Origin: Halorubrum rutilum
Lineage (GTDB): Archaea > Halobacteriota > Halobacteria > Halobacteriales > Haloferacaceae
Direction: 5' to 3'
NCBI RefSeq assembly: GCF_024494565.1
Contig: NZ_JANHDN010000002.1
Location: 186,001-250,000, forward strand
DNA length: 64,000 nt
In this document: in pieces, positions 32,265-40,951 of the stretch
Numbering within the stretch: position 1 is the stretch's first letter
How the letters are laid out: each line of letters starts with the position of its first letter
Notes under the pieces: generated by a model
The model's database searches: none
What the model was told of the DNA's origin: nothing
The model's input: only the letters and a program-made list of their open reading frames with translations
Made by a program: the position numbers and the translations under genes

Positions 32265-33434
32265 TCACGCGATCTTCATCATCCGCGTCTCGAACTTCCC
32301 GACGCGGACCCGGACCCACCCCGCGAGCTCGGCGTCGAGCTCGGGGTCGTCGGTGTCGACCCGGAGCGCGCGCACGTCGTCGAGCTTCGCCCGCGAGGCG
32401 ACGATCCGGAGGTCGCAGCGCCGGATCACGGCCGGCGACAGCTGCGGATTCCCGCGGCCGAAGACGAACCCCTGCCCGCCGATGGGCGAGACGACGACGA
32501 CGTTCTCGTCGCCGAGCGCGTCGAGGATCTCGGACTCCGTCGCGTCCAGCGCGACTACCTCGCCGTCGCGCCACACGTCGACGCCGATGGGCGACGGCTC
32601 GAACCCCAGTTCGTCCTTGATCGCGCCGACGGTCGACCCCGGCCCGAGCACGAAGGTGACGCCCTCGCCGTCGCGCTCGCGGATGTCGTCGGCGACGCCC
32701 TCGGCGAGCGACTCGACGGTCCCGCTCGCGGTCTGTTTCGACGACTGGAGGTCGTCGGCGACGGGGACGCGCGCGACCGCGCGAAGCTCCGGGCGGACCT
32801 CCCCCTCGCGGTAGGCGTCCTCGTCGATGTCCATCACCTCGCGGCGCTCGGTGCGCGAGAACGCCGCCGCGACCTCGGCCGCGTCCTCCGGCGAGACGGC
32901 GAAGACGGAGGAGTACACCTTCACCCCGGCGGGGACGCCGAGCATCGGGACCTCGCTGCCCGCCGCCTCCAGCGTCGCCGCCACGTCCGTCGCGGTGCCG
33001 TCGCCGCCGACGAACAGGACCAGATCGACCGGATCGGCGGTCGCGTCGTCGCCGCCCTCCGTCCCGTCGCCCCCGACGAACGACCTGACGACGCGCGCGG
33101 TGTGCTCGGCGGTCGTCTCCGTGGGACCGGGCCGGTCGCCGTCGCCGGTCGAGTCGGTCGCGTCGTCGGTCGGGTCGCCATCGAACGGGTCGACGACGCG
33201 GACCGGGTCGAAGCCGGCGTCCCTGACCGACCCCTCGCCCATCGGGTCGGCGGCGACCGAAATCGCGGTCTCCGGCGCGACCGCCGCGAGGCGCTCCAGC
33301 GCTCGCCGCGCGCGGTCCGGCGCCCGCGGCTCCGCGCCCCGAGCGACCGCCTCCGCGACCTTCCCGTCGGTGCCCTTGAGGCCGACGCGGCCCCCCATCC
33401 CGGCGACCGGGTTCATCACGAAGCCGACGTGCAT
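32265..33434 (-). CDS. ATP-NAD kinase family protein (AcoX/NadK-like)
   Basis: A 389-aa diacylglycerol-kinase/NAD-kinase-fold protein. The phosphate-binding GGDGT motif is in VDLVLFVGGDGTATDVAA (about 137-154); NPVAGMGGRVGLKGTDG at the N-terminus and PMLGVPAGVKVYSSVFA, VTFVLGPGSTVGAIKDELG and VVSPIGGQGFVFGRGNPQLSP further on match the ATP-NAD kinase/AcoX subfamily. An acidic insertion lies at about 90-135. Whether it phosphorylates NAD or another substrate is open. It begins at ATG 33434 near the conserved MHVGFVMNPVAG. Confidence 0.87.
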   Translation of the reverse strand: MHVGFVMNPVAGMGGRVGLKGTDGKVAEAVARGAEPRAPDRARRALERLAAVAPETAISVAADPMGEGSVRDAGFDPVRVVDPFDGDPTDDATDSTGDGDRPGPTETTAEHTARVVRSFVGGDGTEGGDDATADPVDLVLFVGGDGTATDVAATLEAAGSEVPMLGVPAGVKVYSSVFAVSPEDAAEVAAAFSRTERREVMDIDEDAYREGEVRPELRAVARVPVADDLQSSKQTASGTVESLAEGVADDIRERDGEGVTFVLGPGSTVGAIKDELGFEPSPIGVDVWRDGEVVALDATESEILDALGDENVVVVSPIGGQGFVFGRGNPQLSPAVIRRCDLRIVASRAKLDDVRALRVDTDDPELDAELAGWVRVRVGKFETRMMKIA

Positions 33435-33570
33435 GGTCCGACCTACGGCGGCGGAAACTTAAGCGGGCGCGTCTCGCCAGCCGGGCCGAGCCGGAACCCG
33501 CGGGCGACGAGGCTCGCCGGCGGGCGAGGGGACCGACCGCCTCGACCGCCGCCGAGCCCCGAAGTTCAAT

Positions 33571-33577
33571 ACTTAAG
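33571..33577 (+). promoter_or_regulatory. TATA box of the 37-aa membrane protein gene
   Basis: ACTTAAG centred about 28 nt before the ATG at 33602. Confidence 0.5.
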
Positions 33578-33601
33578 ACGCCCCCGGAGCAACCTCGGGG
33601 T

Positions 33602-33715
33602 ATGCTCCTCGAAGCCGCCGTGACCGAGCCGCTTCCGATCTCCGCCACCGCGATCGCCGTGCTCCTCGCGAGCTTCGCCGTCACCGCCGTGTGGCTCGCG
33701 TACCTCTACCGGTAG
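33602..33715 (+). CDS. 37-aa single-pass membrane protein
   Basis: A very short frame, ATG to TAG: MLLEAAVTEPLPISATAIAV then LLASFAVTAVWLAYLYR. One hydrophobic helix (about 15-33) ends in an aromatic and Arg anchor, giving a tail-anchored or single-pass protein. It has its own TATA box and lies between the ATP-NAD kinase gene and the convergent MoaB-like gene. The clean promoter spacing and the well-formed helix support a real gene, but it is below the usual annotation length and conservation is not tested. Confidence 0.6.
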   Translation: MLLEAAVTEPLPISATAIAVLLASFAVTAVWLAYLYR

Positions 33716-33772
33716 CCGTCCCGCCGTGTCCGACCGCCCCTCCCCTCCTCGCCGCGTCGCGCGCCGGTCGGT

Positions 33773-34465
33773 TCACTCCGACTCGACCAGCGTCGACCGC
33801 TCCCGTACCCACTCGGCGGCGCGCTCGGCCTCCGCCGCGCTCGTCGCCGTGATCTTCACCCGGACGCTCTCGCCCGGGTAGGAGCCGACGCTCACGTCGA
33901 ACGCCTCCTGCAGCTCCGTGAACCGGTCGAGCAGGGCGCTCTCCGGCTCGTCGACGTCGACCGTGACGGTGTGGGTCGGCGTCCCCTCGAACTCGTCGGC
34001 GACCGACTCGAACATCGCCTTCATCTCGGTCGGCACGCCGGGCAGGACGTACACCGACTCGACCACGGCGCCCGGCGCGACGCCGGCCTCGTTCGCGAGC
34101 GGCCGGCAGCCGGCCGGCAGGTGCGTCGTCTCCGCCGCGAGGTCGTCGGCGCTGTACCCGCGCTCGGCGAGCCACGCCGCGGCCTCCTCGTTCCGTTCGA
34201 GCTCCCGACCGAAGGCCGCCGCGACCCCGTCCATCGTCACGTCGTCGTGCGTCGGGCCGAGCCCGCCGGTGACGACCACCGCGTCGTACTCGGCGTGGTA
34301 CTCGTTGACGACGCGCGCGATCTCGCCGACCTCGTCGGGGACGACCGTCACCCGGCGGACGACGACCCCGCGCTCGTCGAGCCGGTCGCAGAGCCACGTC
34401 GCGTTCGTGTTCTCGGTGTCGCCGACGAGGAGCTCGTCCCCGACGGTGACGACGGCGGCGTTCAT
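33773..34465 (-). CDS. molybdopterin-binding / CinA-like N-domain protein
   Basis: A 230-aa MoaB/MogA-like domain as in the CinA N-terminus. Start MNAAVVTVGDELLVGDTENTNATWLCDRL (the conserved GDELL...NT start); the loop AVVVTGGLGPTHDDVTMDGVA (about 64-84) binds the pterin or nucleotide in relatives; and SVYVLPGVPTEMKAMFESV (about 137-155) is the family GxPxE motif. Competence/damage-inducible-type or molybdopterin roles are known for relatives, and this protein stands alone. The ATG at 34465 was chosen because the domain begins there. Confidence 0.87.
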   Translation of the reverse strand: MNAAVVTVGDELLVGDTENTNATWLCDRLDERGVVVRRVTVVPDEVGEIARVVNEYHAEYDAVVVTGGLGPTHDDVTMDGVAAAFGRELERNEEAAAWLAERGYSADDLAAETTHLPAGCRPLANEAGVAPGAVVESVYVLPGVPTEMKAMFESVADEFEGTPTHTVTVDVDEPESALLDRFTELQEAFDVSVGSYPGESVRVKITATSAAEAERAAEWVRERSTLVESE

Positions 34466-34559
34466 ACCCCCGACAAGGCGACGCGTACTCAAAAGCGTCC
34501 GCGTTCGGCGCGTCGGCCGGCCTCCGTCCGAGAGCGGCCCAGGGGGACTCGGGGGCCGG

Positions 34560-35324
34560 CTACTCGTCGTCGTCGTACACGCCGAGTCCCAGCTCCCGGC
34601 GCTGCTCCTTGAGCGCCTCCAGCTGGCGACGGAAGTACGCGACTCCCACGACCGCCGCGACGACCGCGACGGCGAGGATCACGCCGAAGACGAGCAGGTC
34701 GGTCTCGCGGTACGACTGGACCACGACCGACCCGCCCTCGACCGACTCCCAGGTGATCCGGTCGCGGCCGTCGACCGTCTCGACCTCGTAGTCGCGCGGC
34801 GCGACGTGCCCCACGACCGGGAAGTCGGTGCTGAACCCGGGCGGGAGCGTCACCGCGTAGGACCCGTCGACGTACGCCAGCGTGGTGAACCGCCGGGGCG
34901 AACCGGCCGCCGAGAAGGCGACCCGTCCCTCGCCCGTCCCCTCGGGGAAGCGGACCCACGTCTCGTCGGGCGTGCGGTCGACCTCGCCGCCGCGGGCGCG
35001 GAACTCGGTGCCGTTGAGCACCTCGCCGTCGGCGGTCCGGTACCGGAACGCCTCGAACTCCAGCGGCTGGTCGCCCGCGTACGGCGTCTGCCTGTACAGC
35101 CTGAGCTCCTCGACCCCGGAGACGTCGTACACCGCCGTGTACCGATTCCCCGTCGAGAGGTTGAACGCGGCGTCGCGCTCCGTGTCGAAGTCGTACTCGT
35201 GGGGCGGCTCCGCGTCGAGGGTCTCGTTCGCGACCTCGCCGCCGTCGTTGACGTAGTTGAGACAGCCGGCACTGACCGCGAGCAGCGCGACGACGGCGAC
35301 CGCGAGGGCGAAGCGTTTGTTCAC
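34560..35324 (-). CDS. DUF5803 family lipoprotein
   Basis: A 254-aa exported protein. The signal is followed by a lipobox (LLAVSAGC, Cys21), so the mature protein is probably lipid-anchored on the outside. The domain then has YTAVYDVSGVEELRLYRQ, FRYRTADGEVLNGTEFRARGGEV and ALPPGF-like segments. A membrane helix near 210-230 precedes a short cytoplasmic or basal tail (RRQLEALKEQRRELGLG). GTG start 4 nt behind the DUF2110 stop, so they are in one operon with tfe. Role unknown. Confidence 0.75.
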   Translation of the reverse strand: MNKRFALAVAVVALLAVSAGCLNYVNDGGEVANETLDAEPPHEYDFDTERDAAFNLSTGNRYTAVYDVSGVEELRLYRQTPYAGDQPLEFEAFRYRTADGEVLNGTEFRARGGEVDRTPDETWVRFPEGTGEGRVAFSAAGSPRRFTTLAYVDGSYAVTLPPGFSTDFPVVGHVAPRDYEVETVDGRDRITWESVEGGSVVVQSYRETDLLVFGVILAVAVVAAVVGVAYFRRQLEALKEQRRELGLGVYDDDE

Positions 35325-35328
35325 GGGT

Positions 35329-36024
35329 TCAGACGACGCAGCGCATCTCGGCCGGGAGGTACGAGCCGATCGCAGCGAGTAGTCCCGGCGGGTCGGTGTT
35401 CTCCGTACAGACGATGCTCTGTTCGAGGAGGCCGAGTCGCTCGACCGTGACGATGTCCTGCGCGTGGCCCGCGCGGTTCACCGTCGCGCGCACCTCGCCG
35501 CGGGTGGCCGAATTGACGTTGACCCGGCCGTTCCCGCGCTGCCAGTCGTACAGGCGGTCGCGCTCGGCGTCCGCGAGGCGGCTCGGCTCGGCGTCCGGGT
35601 CGCCGGCGTCGCCGCCGTAGACGAACCGGATGGAGAGGTGCTGGACCAGCCCGAACCGCTCGACGACCTGCTCGGGGGAGCCCCGACCCAGGCCGATCTC
35701 GTCGGCGGGGATCCGCACCTCGACGCCGGCGTCGAGGACGAACCCGTCGTCGTCCCACGATTCGAGGGTCCCGACGTACTCCCCGCCCGCTTCGAGGCCG
35801 CCGTCGTGGGCGACGATCTCGCCCCACGTCTCCGCGAGGACGTTGCGGGCGACCGCGGCGTCCTCGCCGCTCACGTCCACCTGCACGAAGCCGTCGCCGC
35901 GGACGCCGACGTGCCAGTCGACGCTCAGCTCGCCGACGTCGTTGGCGACGAGCGAGTCCATGCCGTCGAGCGCGCGGTCGCGGGCGTCGCCCTCGACGTA
36001 GCACTTGGTTGCGAGGACGACCAT
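35329..36024 (-). CDS. DUF2110 family protein
   Basis: A 231-aa archaeal protein. Visible: VLATKCYVEGDARDRALDGMDSLV at the start, a beta-rich region with WHVGVRGDGFVQVDVSGEDAAVARNVL, DDDGFVLDAGVEVRIPADEIGLG (an S1-like strand pattern), ELQHLSIRFVY- and GRVNVNSATRGEVRATVNRAGHAQDIVTVERLGLLEQSIVCTENTDPPGLL (shown in sense). Start and TFE stop overlap by one base (TGATG), so it is translated with TFE. DUF2110 is widespread in archaea next to tfe; its role in transcription is likely but not shown. Confidence 0.82.
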   Translation of the reverse strand: MVVLATKCYVEGDARDRALDGMDSLVANDVGELSVDWHVGVRGDGFVQVDVSGEDAAVARNVLAETWGEIVAHDGGLEAGGEYVGTLESWDDDGFVLDAGVEVRIPADEIGLGRGSPEQVVERFGLVQHLSIRFVYGGDAGDPDAEPSRLADAERDRLYDWQRGNGRVNVNSATRGEVRATVNRAGHAQDIVTVERLGLLEQSIVCTENTDPPGLLAAIGSYLPAEMRCVV

Positions 36025-36548
36025 CAGCCCGTCACGTCCACGTTGAGCTCGTCGCGCAGCTCCTCGACGCGCCGGCCCATCGCCTCGCGGAGCCGGTCGT
36101 TGTCCATCGCTTCGAGCGGCGAGCCGCACTCGGGGCACTCGAAGCCGAAGTCCATCGCCTCGCCGAACTCGAAGCGCATCGAACACACCTCACAGAGGTA
36201 GAACTCGTGGGTGCGCTCGTACTCCTCGCGGTCCTCCAAGGCGTCGAGCAGGCGGTACATCTCCTCTTCGAGGTTCTCCGGGATGTTGTCGTAGTGGAAC
36301 GTCCAGAGGTACGTGAGCCACCCGGAGTCCTCGTCGCGCACCCGGCGGTAGGTGGCGAGGTCGTTCTCGTACAGGATGAACAGCGCGCGGCGGACGTCGT
36401 TGAGCTCTAAGCCGAGCTCCTCGGCCAGCTCCTCGTCAGTGACCTCGCCGTCCGGCGGCGCGGCCGCGACCGGCATCCCCGTCGGCCCCACCAGCTCGTG
36501 GAGGTACTTCTGGATGACGGGGTCGTTCAGTAGATCCTCAAAAGCCAT
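36024..36548 (-). CDS. tfe: transcription factor E (TFIIE-alpha homologue)
   Basis: General transcription factor aiding promoter opening by RNA polymerase. The 174-aa protein has the N-terminal winged helix (residues 1-90, with VTDEELAEELGLELNDVRRALFILYENDLATYRRV) and the C-terminal zinc ribbon (YLCEVCSMRFEFGEAMDF and FECPECGSPLEAMDN, about 120-150). A TTTTAA box lies about 29 nt upstream. It overlaps DUF2110, forming the tfe-DUF2110-DUF5803 operon. Confidence 0.96.
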   Translation of the reverse strand: MAFEDLLNDPVIQKYLHELVGPTGMPVAAAPPDGEVTDEELAEELGLELNDVRRALFILYENDLATYRRVRDEDSGWLTYLWTFHYDNIPENLEEEMYRLLDALEDREEYERTHEFYLCEVCSMRFEFGEAMDFGFECPECGSPLEAMDNDRLREAMGRRVEELRDELNVDVTG

Positions 36549-36574
36549 TACGCGAAACTGGTGGTGGAATCGGG

Positions 36575-36581
36575 TTAAAAG
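36575..36581 (-). promoter_or_regulatory. TATA box of tfe
   Basis: TTAAAAG on the plus strand (CTTTTAA in gene sense), about 29 nt before the ATG at 36548. Confidence 0.55.
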
Positions 36582-36726
36582 CTCCGAAAGGGCCACCGTC
36601 GACCGGCTCCGCCGGCCCCGGCGGCGCTCGTCGCGCGGGGGGACGCTCCGCGACCGGGACGGGCGCCGCGGAGCCGCCGACGGCTCCGGCAGAGCTTTAC
36701 GCGGCCCCTCGCACCACCCGTGCGTG

Positions 36727-37743
36727 ATGCGCGACTCCGACGACCCGCGCGACCGACCCGACTTCGGGCGACGGGTGCGCCTCAGGCGGGCGGTCGGCGC
36801 GCTCGCGCTCGCGGCGGTCCCGGCGCTGCTCGTCGCCGCGCCGCTCGTCCCCCTCGCCGCCCTCCTCGGTCCCGCCGGTCTCGGCGTCCTCGCTCCCGCC
36901 GCCCTCGGGGGGATCCCCCCGGTCGTCGCCGCCGCGCTCGCCGCGGTCGTCCTCGGTCCCGGCGGTTCGGCGCTCCTCGGCCCGGTCCTCGTCGACCGCC
37001 GGATCGCGCGGCTCCCCGAGGCCGACGTCGACGACCGCCACGGCGCCTTCGTCGACGACCGCGTCTCGACCCTCGCCGAGGCGGTCGGCGTCGACGCCCC
37101 GGCGGTGACGGTCGTCCGCGCCGACGCGGCCAACGTCGCCGTCGCGGACGGCTACCGGGGCGCGCGGCTCGTCGTCTCGACGCGGCTGCTCGCCCTCCCG
37201 GCGGCCGACCGCGACGCCGCGCTCCGCCACGCGCTCGTCCGGCTCCGGACCCGGGAGGCGGCGGTCACGACGGCCCTGCTGCCGGCGCTGGCGCTCGTCG
37301 AGACGGTCGCGCTGCTGGCGACGGTGCTCGTCGGGCGGCGCACCGACCGGAGCGCCGCCGACCGGCGCGTCAACCGGATCCACGGGTACGAGCCCGAGGA
37401 GGACCGGGTCCCGCCGCGGGCGTACACGATCGCCGGGGTCCTGCTGTGGCTGCTCCTGCTGCCGGCGTGGGTCCCCGCCGCGGTCGGCGACCGCCTCTAC
37501 GTCGGCGGGGGTCGCCGCGACGCCGACGCCGCGGTGGCGCGCCTCGGGACCGCCGAGCGCGACGGGCTCGGGAACGCGGTCGCGTTCGCGGGCGAGGCGG
37601 CCGGCGCCGCCGACTGGCCCCCCCTGCTCGACCGGCTGTCGCTCGCCTCGATGGCGGACGCCGAGACGGGTCGCGTGCGCGGGACGAGCCGACAGGAGGC
37701 CCGCTTCCGCCTGGCGCTGCTGCGGTCGAAGCGGTCGCTCTGA
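36727..37743 (+). CDS. M48/HtpX-like membrane protein lacking the HExxH motif
   Basis: A 338-aa membrane protein with the plan of HtpX-type M48 peptidases: two N-terminal helices (about 20-85), then VDDRVSTLAEAVGVDAPAVTV and NVAVADGYRGARLVVSTRLLAL, which match the substrate strand of M48 enzymes. Where active enzymes carry HExxH this reads RHALVRL: the first His remains, Glu is replaced by Ala and the second His by Arg. Further helices are at about 185-205 and 240-260. It is probably not a protease but a regulator or fossil. The ATG 36727 and a GTG one codon earlier are both possible starts. Confidence 0.72.
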   Translation: MRDSDDPRDRPDFGRRVRLRRAVGALALAAVPALLVAAPLVPLAALLGPAGLGVLAPAALGGIPPVVAAALAAVVLGPGGSALLGPVLVDRRIARLPEADVDDRHGAFVDDRVSTLAEAVGVDAPAVTVVRADAANVAVADGYRGARLVVSTRLLALPAADRDAALRHALVRLRTREAAVTTALLPALALVETVALLATVLVGRRTDRSAADRRVNRIHGYEPEEDRVPPRAYTIAGVLLWLLLLPAWVPAAVGDRLYVGGGRRDADAAVARLGTAERDGLGNAVAFAGEAAGAADWPPLLDRLSLASMADAETGRVRGTSRQEARFRLALLRSKRSL

Positions 37744-37798
37744 GACTCGTCGCCGGGCGCGCCTCGGCGTCGCCCCGGGCGCCCGACGCCGACCCCCG

Positions 37799-39373
37799 TC
37801 ATGGGTGCGTCAGGACGACCAGCCGGACCGTGGTCCCCTCGCTCGACGTGTCGATCGCGAACTCCCCCCCCGCCTTGGCCACGACCCAGTAGATCAGCCA
37901 GATCCCCAGCCGGTCCGCGTGGTTCAGCGACGTCTCGCCGTGGTCGAGCACCTGCGTCTCGTGGTCCGGGATCCCGGGGCCGTCGTCCGCGACCTCGACC
38001 GCGATCCACTCCGCCGACTCCCGCTCGACGCGGACCTCGACGCGCGGCTCCGGGTCGTCGTTGTGCTTGACGGCGTTCTCCACGGCTTCCTCGATCGCCG
38101 TCAGCAGGCCGACCGCCGTCGTTTCGAGCGGGTCGCCGTCGGGGAGGGCGAACGATATCGCCGCCTCGGGGTACCGGTCCCGCATCCGAGACCGCAGCTC
38201 GATCAGGTGGTCGCGGAGCGCGACGCCCTCCTCGGTCGAGGCGGGCCCCGACAGCGTCCGGTCGAGCTTCTGGACCGCGGCCGCGATCCCCATCAGGTCG
38301 TCCGCCGTCTCGTCGATCACCGCCAGCGCGTCGAGCGCCTCGTCAGAGCCGTCGTCGACCGCCCGGCGAACGAGCTCCGTGTACCCCGAGATGAGGTTCA
38401 TCTTGTTCCGGAGGTTGTGACTGAGCACGCGGTTCATCACTTCCAGGCGGCGCTCCCGGATCTTTCGGTCGGTGATCTCCGTCTGGAACCCGACGAAGTG
38501 CGTGACCTCCCCCTCCTCGTCGCGGATCGGGGAGATCGTGAGCCGGTTCCAGAACTTCTGGCCGTTGCGCCGGTAGTTCAGGATGTCGACCCCGACCGGC
38601 CGCTCCTCGTCGATCGCCGCCCGGAGCGTCGCGGTCGTCTCCGGGTCGGTGTCCTCGCCCTGCAGGAACCGGCAGTCGACGCCGAACATCTCGGAGCCGT
38701 AGCCGGTGAGCTCTCGGAACTCGTCGTTGGTGTACACGAGCGGGTTGTCGCCCTCGCCGTCCTCGTCGACCGCCGCGATCGTGATCCCGACCGGCGCCTC
38801 GTCCATCGCGCGCTCCTTCAGTCGGAGGTCCTCGACCGTCTCCTCGAGCTTCCGCTCCCGCGCCGCGAGCCGGAGCGAGGTGCGGCGGCGCTCGACGAGG
38901 TTCCCGATCCGGGTGCGGAGGGCCCGCTTCCGCACCGGCAGCTCGACGATGTCGTCGACGTAGTCCCAGGTGTTCTCCGTCGTCGGCCCCGCCGTGTCGT
39001 CGCTCACGAGCAGGACGAACGGGAGGAAGACGGGCGCCGCCAGCTCCCGGCGCCGCTGGATCGACCCGGCGACCCGGTTGAACTCGTGGGCGTCGAAGAC
39101 GCAGCAGTCGAACGTCGAGTCGAGCGCCTCGACGTCGGTCGTCGCGTCGGTCCGGAACCGGTCGCTCAGCGCTTCGGCCACCAGCTCCCGGTCGCGTCCC
39201 GGGCGCATGAACAGCAGCACGCGGGGGTCAGCGTCCGGTTCAGGCGCGGCTCCCGCCGGGAGGTCGTCGTCGGTCCGATCGGCGGCACCGGCGGCGGCCT
39301 CCCCGGAGGCCGGATCGGCCCCGCCGCCTTCGGAGGACGTGCCGCCGGCGAGCCCGTCTGGGCCCGTATCCAT
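37799..39373 (-). CDS. LOV-domain sensor histidine kinase
   Basis: A 524-aa soluble kinase. Residues 50-150 look like a receiver-type domain (RVLLFMRPGRDRELVAEAL, strand TFDCCVFDAHEF). Then a coiled linker (about 160-188) and a PAS/LOV domain (about 188-300) with GVDCRFLQGEDTD: Cys234 in the GxxCRFLQ motif that forms the flavin adduct in LOV photoreceptors, followed by NYRRNGQKFWNRLTISPIRDEEG and THFVGFQTEITDR. The H-box is RVLSHNLRNKMN (His319) and the ATPase has AIEEAVENAVKHND and VADDGPGIPD. Likely a blue-light or redox sensor. Divergent from the KaiC-like gene. Confidence 0.88.
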   Translation of the reverse strand: MDTGPDGLAGGTSSEGGGADPASGEAAAGAADRTDDDLPAGAAPEPDADPRVLLFMRPGRDRELVAEALSDRFRTDATTDVEALDSTFDCCVFDAHEFNRVAGSIQRRRELAAPVFLPFVLLVSDDTAGPTTENTWDYVDDIVELPVRKRALRTRIGNLVERRRTSLRLAARERKLEETVEDLRLKERAMDEAPVGITIAAVDEDGEGDNPLVYTNDEFRELTGYGSEMFGVDCRFLQGEDTDPETTATLRAAIDEERPVGVDILNYRRNGQKFWNRLTISPIRDEEGEVTHFVGFQTEITDRKIRERRLEVMNRVLSHNLRNKMNLISGYTELVRRAVDDGSDEALDALAVIDETADDLMGIAAAVQKLDRTLSGPASTEEGVALRDHLIELRSRMRDRYPEAAISFALPDGDPLETTAVGLLTAIEEAVENAVKHNDDPEPRVEVRVERESAEWIAVEVADDGPGIPDHETQVLDHGETSLNHADRLGIWLIYWVVAKAGGEFAIDTSSEGTTVRLVVLTHP

Positions 39374-39397
39374 TGCTCGTGAACGGTGAACGCACTG

Positions 39398-39422
39398 CCA
39401 CTAAGAGTTACCCCTTTTATTA
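39398..39422. promoter_or_regulatory. Back-to-back promoters of the LOV kinase and KaiC-like genes
   Basis: The 75-bp spacer has TTTTATTA (39415-39422) about 30 nt before the KaiC-like start at 39449, and CTCTTAGT on the minus strand (39400-39407) about 30 nt before the kinase start at 39373. Two promoters this close can share a regulator. Confidence 0.55.
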
Positions 39423-39448
39423 ACTACCCGGCGCACGGACGGGGACTC

Positions 39449-40930
39449 ATGCCCGAGCCACTGCCCGAGCGACTGTCGACCGGTATCGCGGGCCTCGACG
39501 AGGTACTGTCCGGGGGGCTGATCCCGGAGCGCAGCTACATGATCCGCGGTCAGGCGGGCAGCGGGAAGACGATCCTGAGCCTCCACTTCCTCCAGCGGGG
39601 CGTCGACGAGGGGGAGACGTCGCTGTTCGTCAACCTGGAGGAGGACGCCCGCGACCTGAAGGCGAACGCGGCCGCGCTCGGCTTCGACACCGACGCAATC
39701 GAGTTCCTCGATCTGAGCCCGAGCGCCGACGTGTTCACCGAGGAGCAGTCGTACGAGGTGTTCGCGCCCTCGGAGGTCGAGAGCGAGCCGCTCACGGAGC
39801 GGATCGTGGAGGGCGTCACCGCGGTCGACCCGGACCGCGTCGTCGTCGACCCGCTGACGCAGCTCCGGTTCCTGCTGTCCGACGACTACCAGTTCCGCAA
39901 GCAGGTCGTCGGATTCATGCGGTTCCTGAAAGATCAGGGCGCGACCGTCGTCTTCACGGTCCAGAACACCGACTCGCTGCCGACCGACGACCTGGAGTTC
40001 ATCACCGACGGGACGGTCCGGCTTGGCACGGAGGAGTACGGGAAGACGATCGACGTGCCGAAGTTCCGCGGGTCGTCGACGCAGAGCGGCGACCACGCCT
40101 ACCGCGTGACCGACGGCGGCATCGAGGTGTACCCGGCGCTCCAGCCCGGGAAGCACACGGGCGAGTTCACGGCGGAGCAGGTCTCGTCGGGGATCGAGGG
40201 CGTCGACGACCTGCTCCACGGCGGGCTCGAACGCGGCACGGTCAGCATCATCAGCGGGCCCACCGGGGTCGGGAAGACCACGCTGAGCACGCAGTTCATG
40301 AAGGAGGCGGCCGAGCGCGGCGAGCGCTCCGTCATCTACCTGTTCGAGGAGAACCGGCAGACGTTCCTCACGCGCTCCCGCGCCGTCGGCATCCCGGTGG
40401 ACGAGATGCTGGAGCGGGGGACGCTCCGGGTGAACGAGGTGGAGGCGTTAGAGCGGTCGCCACAGGAGTTCGCCCGGATGGTCCGCGAGGAGGTCGAGGA
40501 ACGCGGCGCGGACATCGTGATGGTCGACGGGATCGCGGGGTACCGACTCACGCTCCGCGGCGAGGACGGGATGATGCTCCAGCAGATGCACGCGCTGGGC
40601 CGCTACCTCAAGAACATGGGCGTGACCGCGGTGTTCATCGACGAGACGCGCAACATCACCGGGCAGTTCCAGGCGACCGTCGAGAACATCAGCTACCTCG
40701 CAGACAACATCGTCTTCCTCCGGCACCTGGAGGTGCAGGGCGAGATGCGGAAGGCGATCGGCGTGCTGAAGAAGCGGACGAGCGACTTCGAGCGCACGAT
40801 CCGGGAGTTCCGCATCACGTCCGACGGCGTTCGGGTCGGCGAGCCGATGACGGGGCTGCGCGGCATCCTGAGCGGGACGCCGGAGGTCGTCGACGGCGCG
40901 GCCGGGCTGGAGACCCTCGACGAGGAGTGA
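39449..40930 (+). CDS. KaiC-like ATPase with two RecA domains
   Basis: A 493-aa protein with two tandem KaiC/RadA-type domains, as in the circadian-clock ATPase KaiC. N domain: [20 protein letters not shown] then Walker A GQAGSGKT (34-41), and Walker [13 protein letters not shown] domain: [19 protein letters not shown], Walker A GPTGVGKT (271-278), [20 protein letters not shown] and [12 protein letters not shown]. No KaiA or KaiB gene is near. In archaea such proteins act as signal ATPases, for instance with taxis or light input. The divergent LOV kinase is the natural partner. The start at ATG 39449 follows a clear TATA box. Confidence 0.88.
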   Translation: MPEPLPERLSTGIAGLDEVLSGGLIPERSYMIRGQAGSGKTILSLHFLQRGVDEGETSLFVNLEEDARDLKANAAALGFDTDAIEFLDLSPSADVFTEEQSYEVFAPSEVESEPLTERIVEGVTAVDPDRVVVDPLTQLRFLLSDDYQFRKQVVGFMRFLKDQGATVVFTVQNTDSLPTDDLEFITDGTVRLGTEEYGKTIDVPKFRGSSTQSGDHAYRVTDGGIEVYPALQPGKHTGEFTAEQVSSGIEGVDDLLHGGLERGTVSIISGPTGVGKTTLSTQFMKEAAERGERSVIYLFEENRQTFLTRSRAVGIPVDEMLERGTLRVNEVEALERSPQEFARMVREEVEERGADIVMVDGIAGYRLTLRGEDGMMLQQMHALGRYLKNMGVTAVFIDETRNITGQFQATVENISYLADNIVFLRHLEVQGEMRKAIGVLKKRTSDFERTIREFRITSDGVRVGEPMTGLRGILSGTPEVVDGAAGLETLDEE

Positions 40931-40951
40931 CGGCGCCGACGACGCTCGGAG

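Noticed and set aside
31737..33623. 628-codon plus-strand frame over copy D and the ATP-NAD kinase gene
   Set aside because: Antisense to a good NAD-kinase-family protein and rich in Arg/Pro; no domain.
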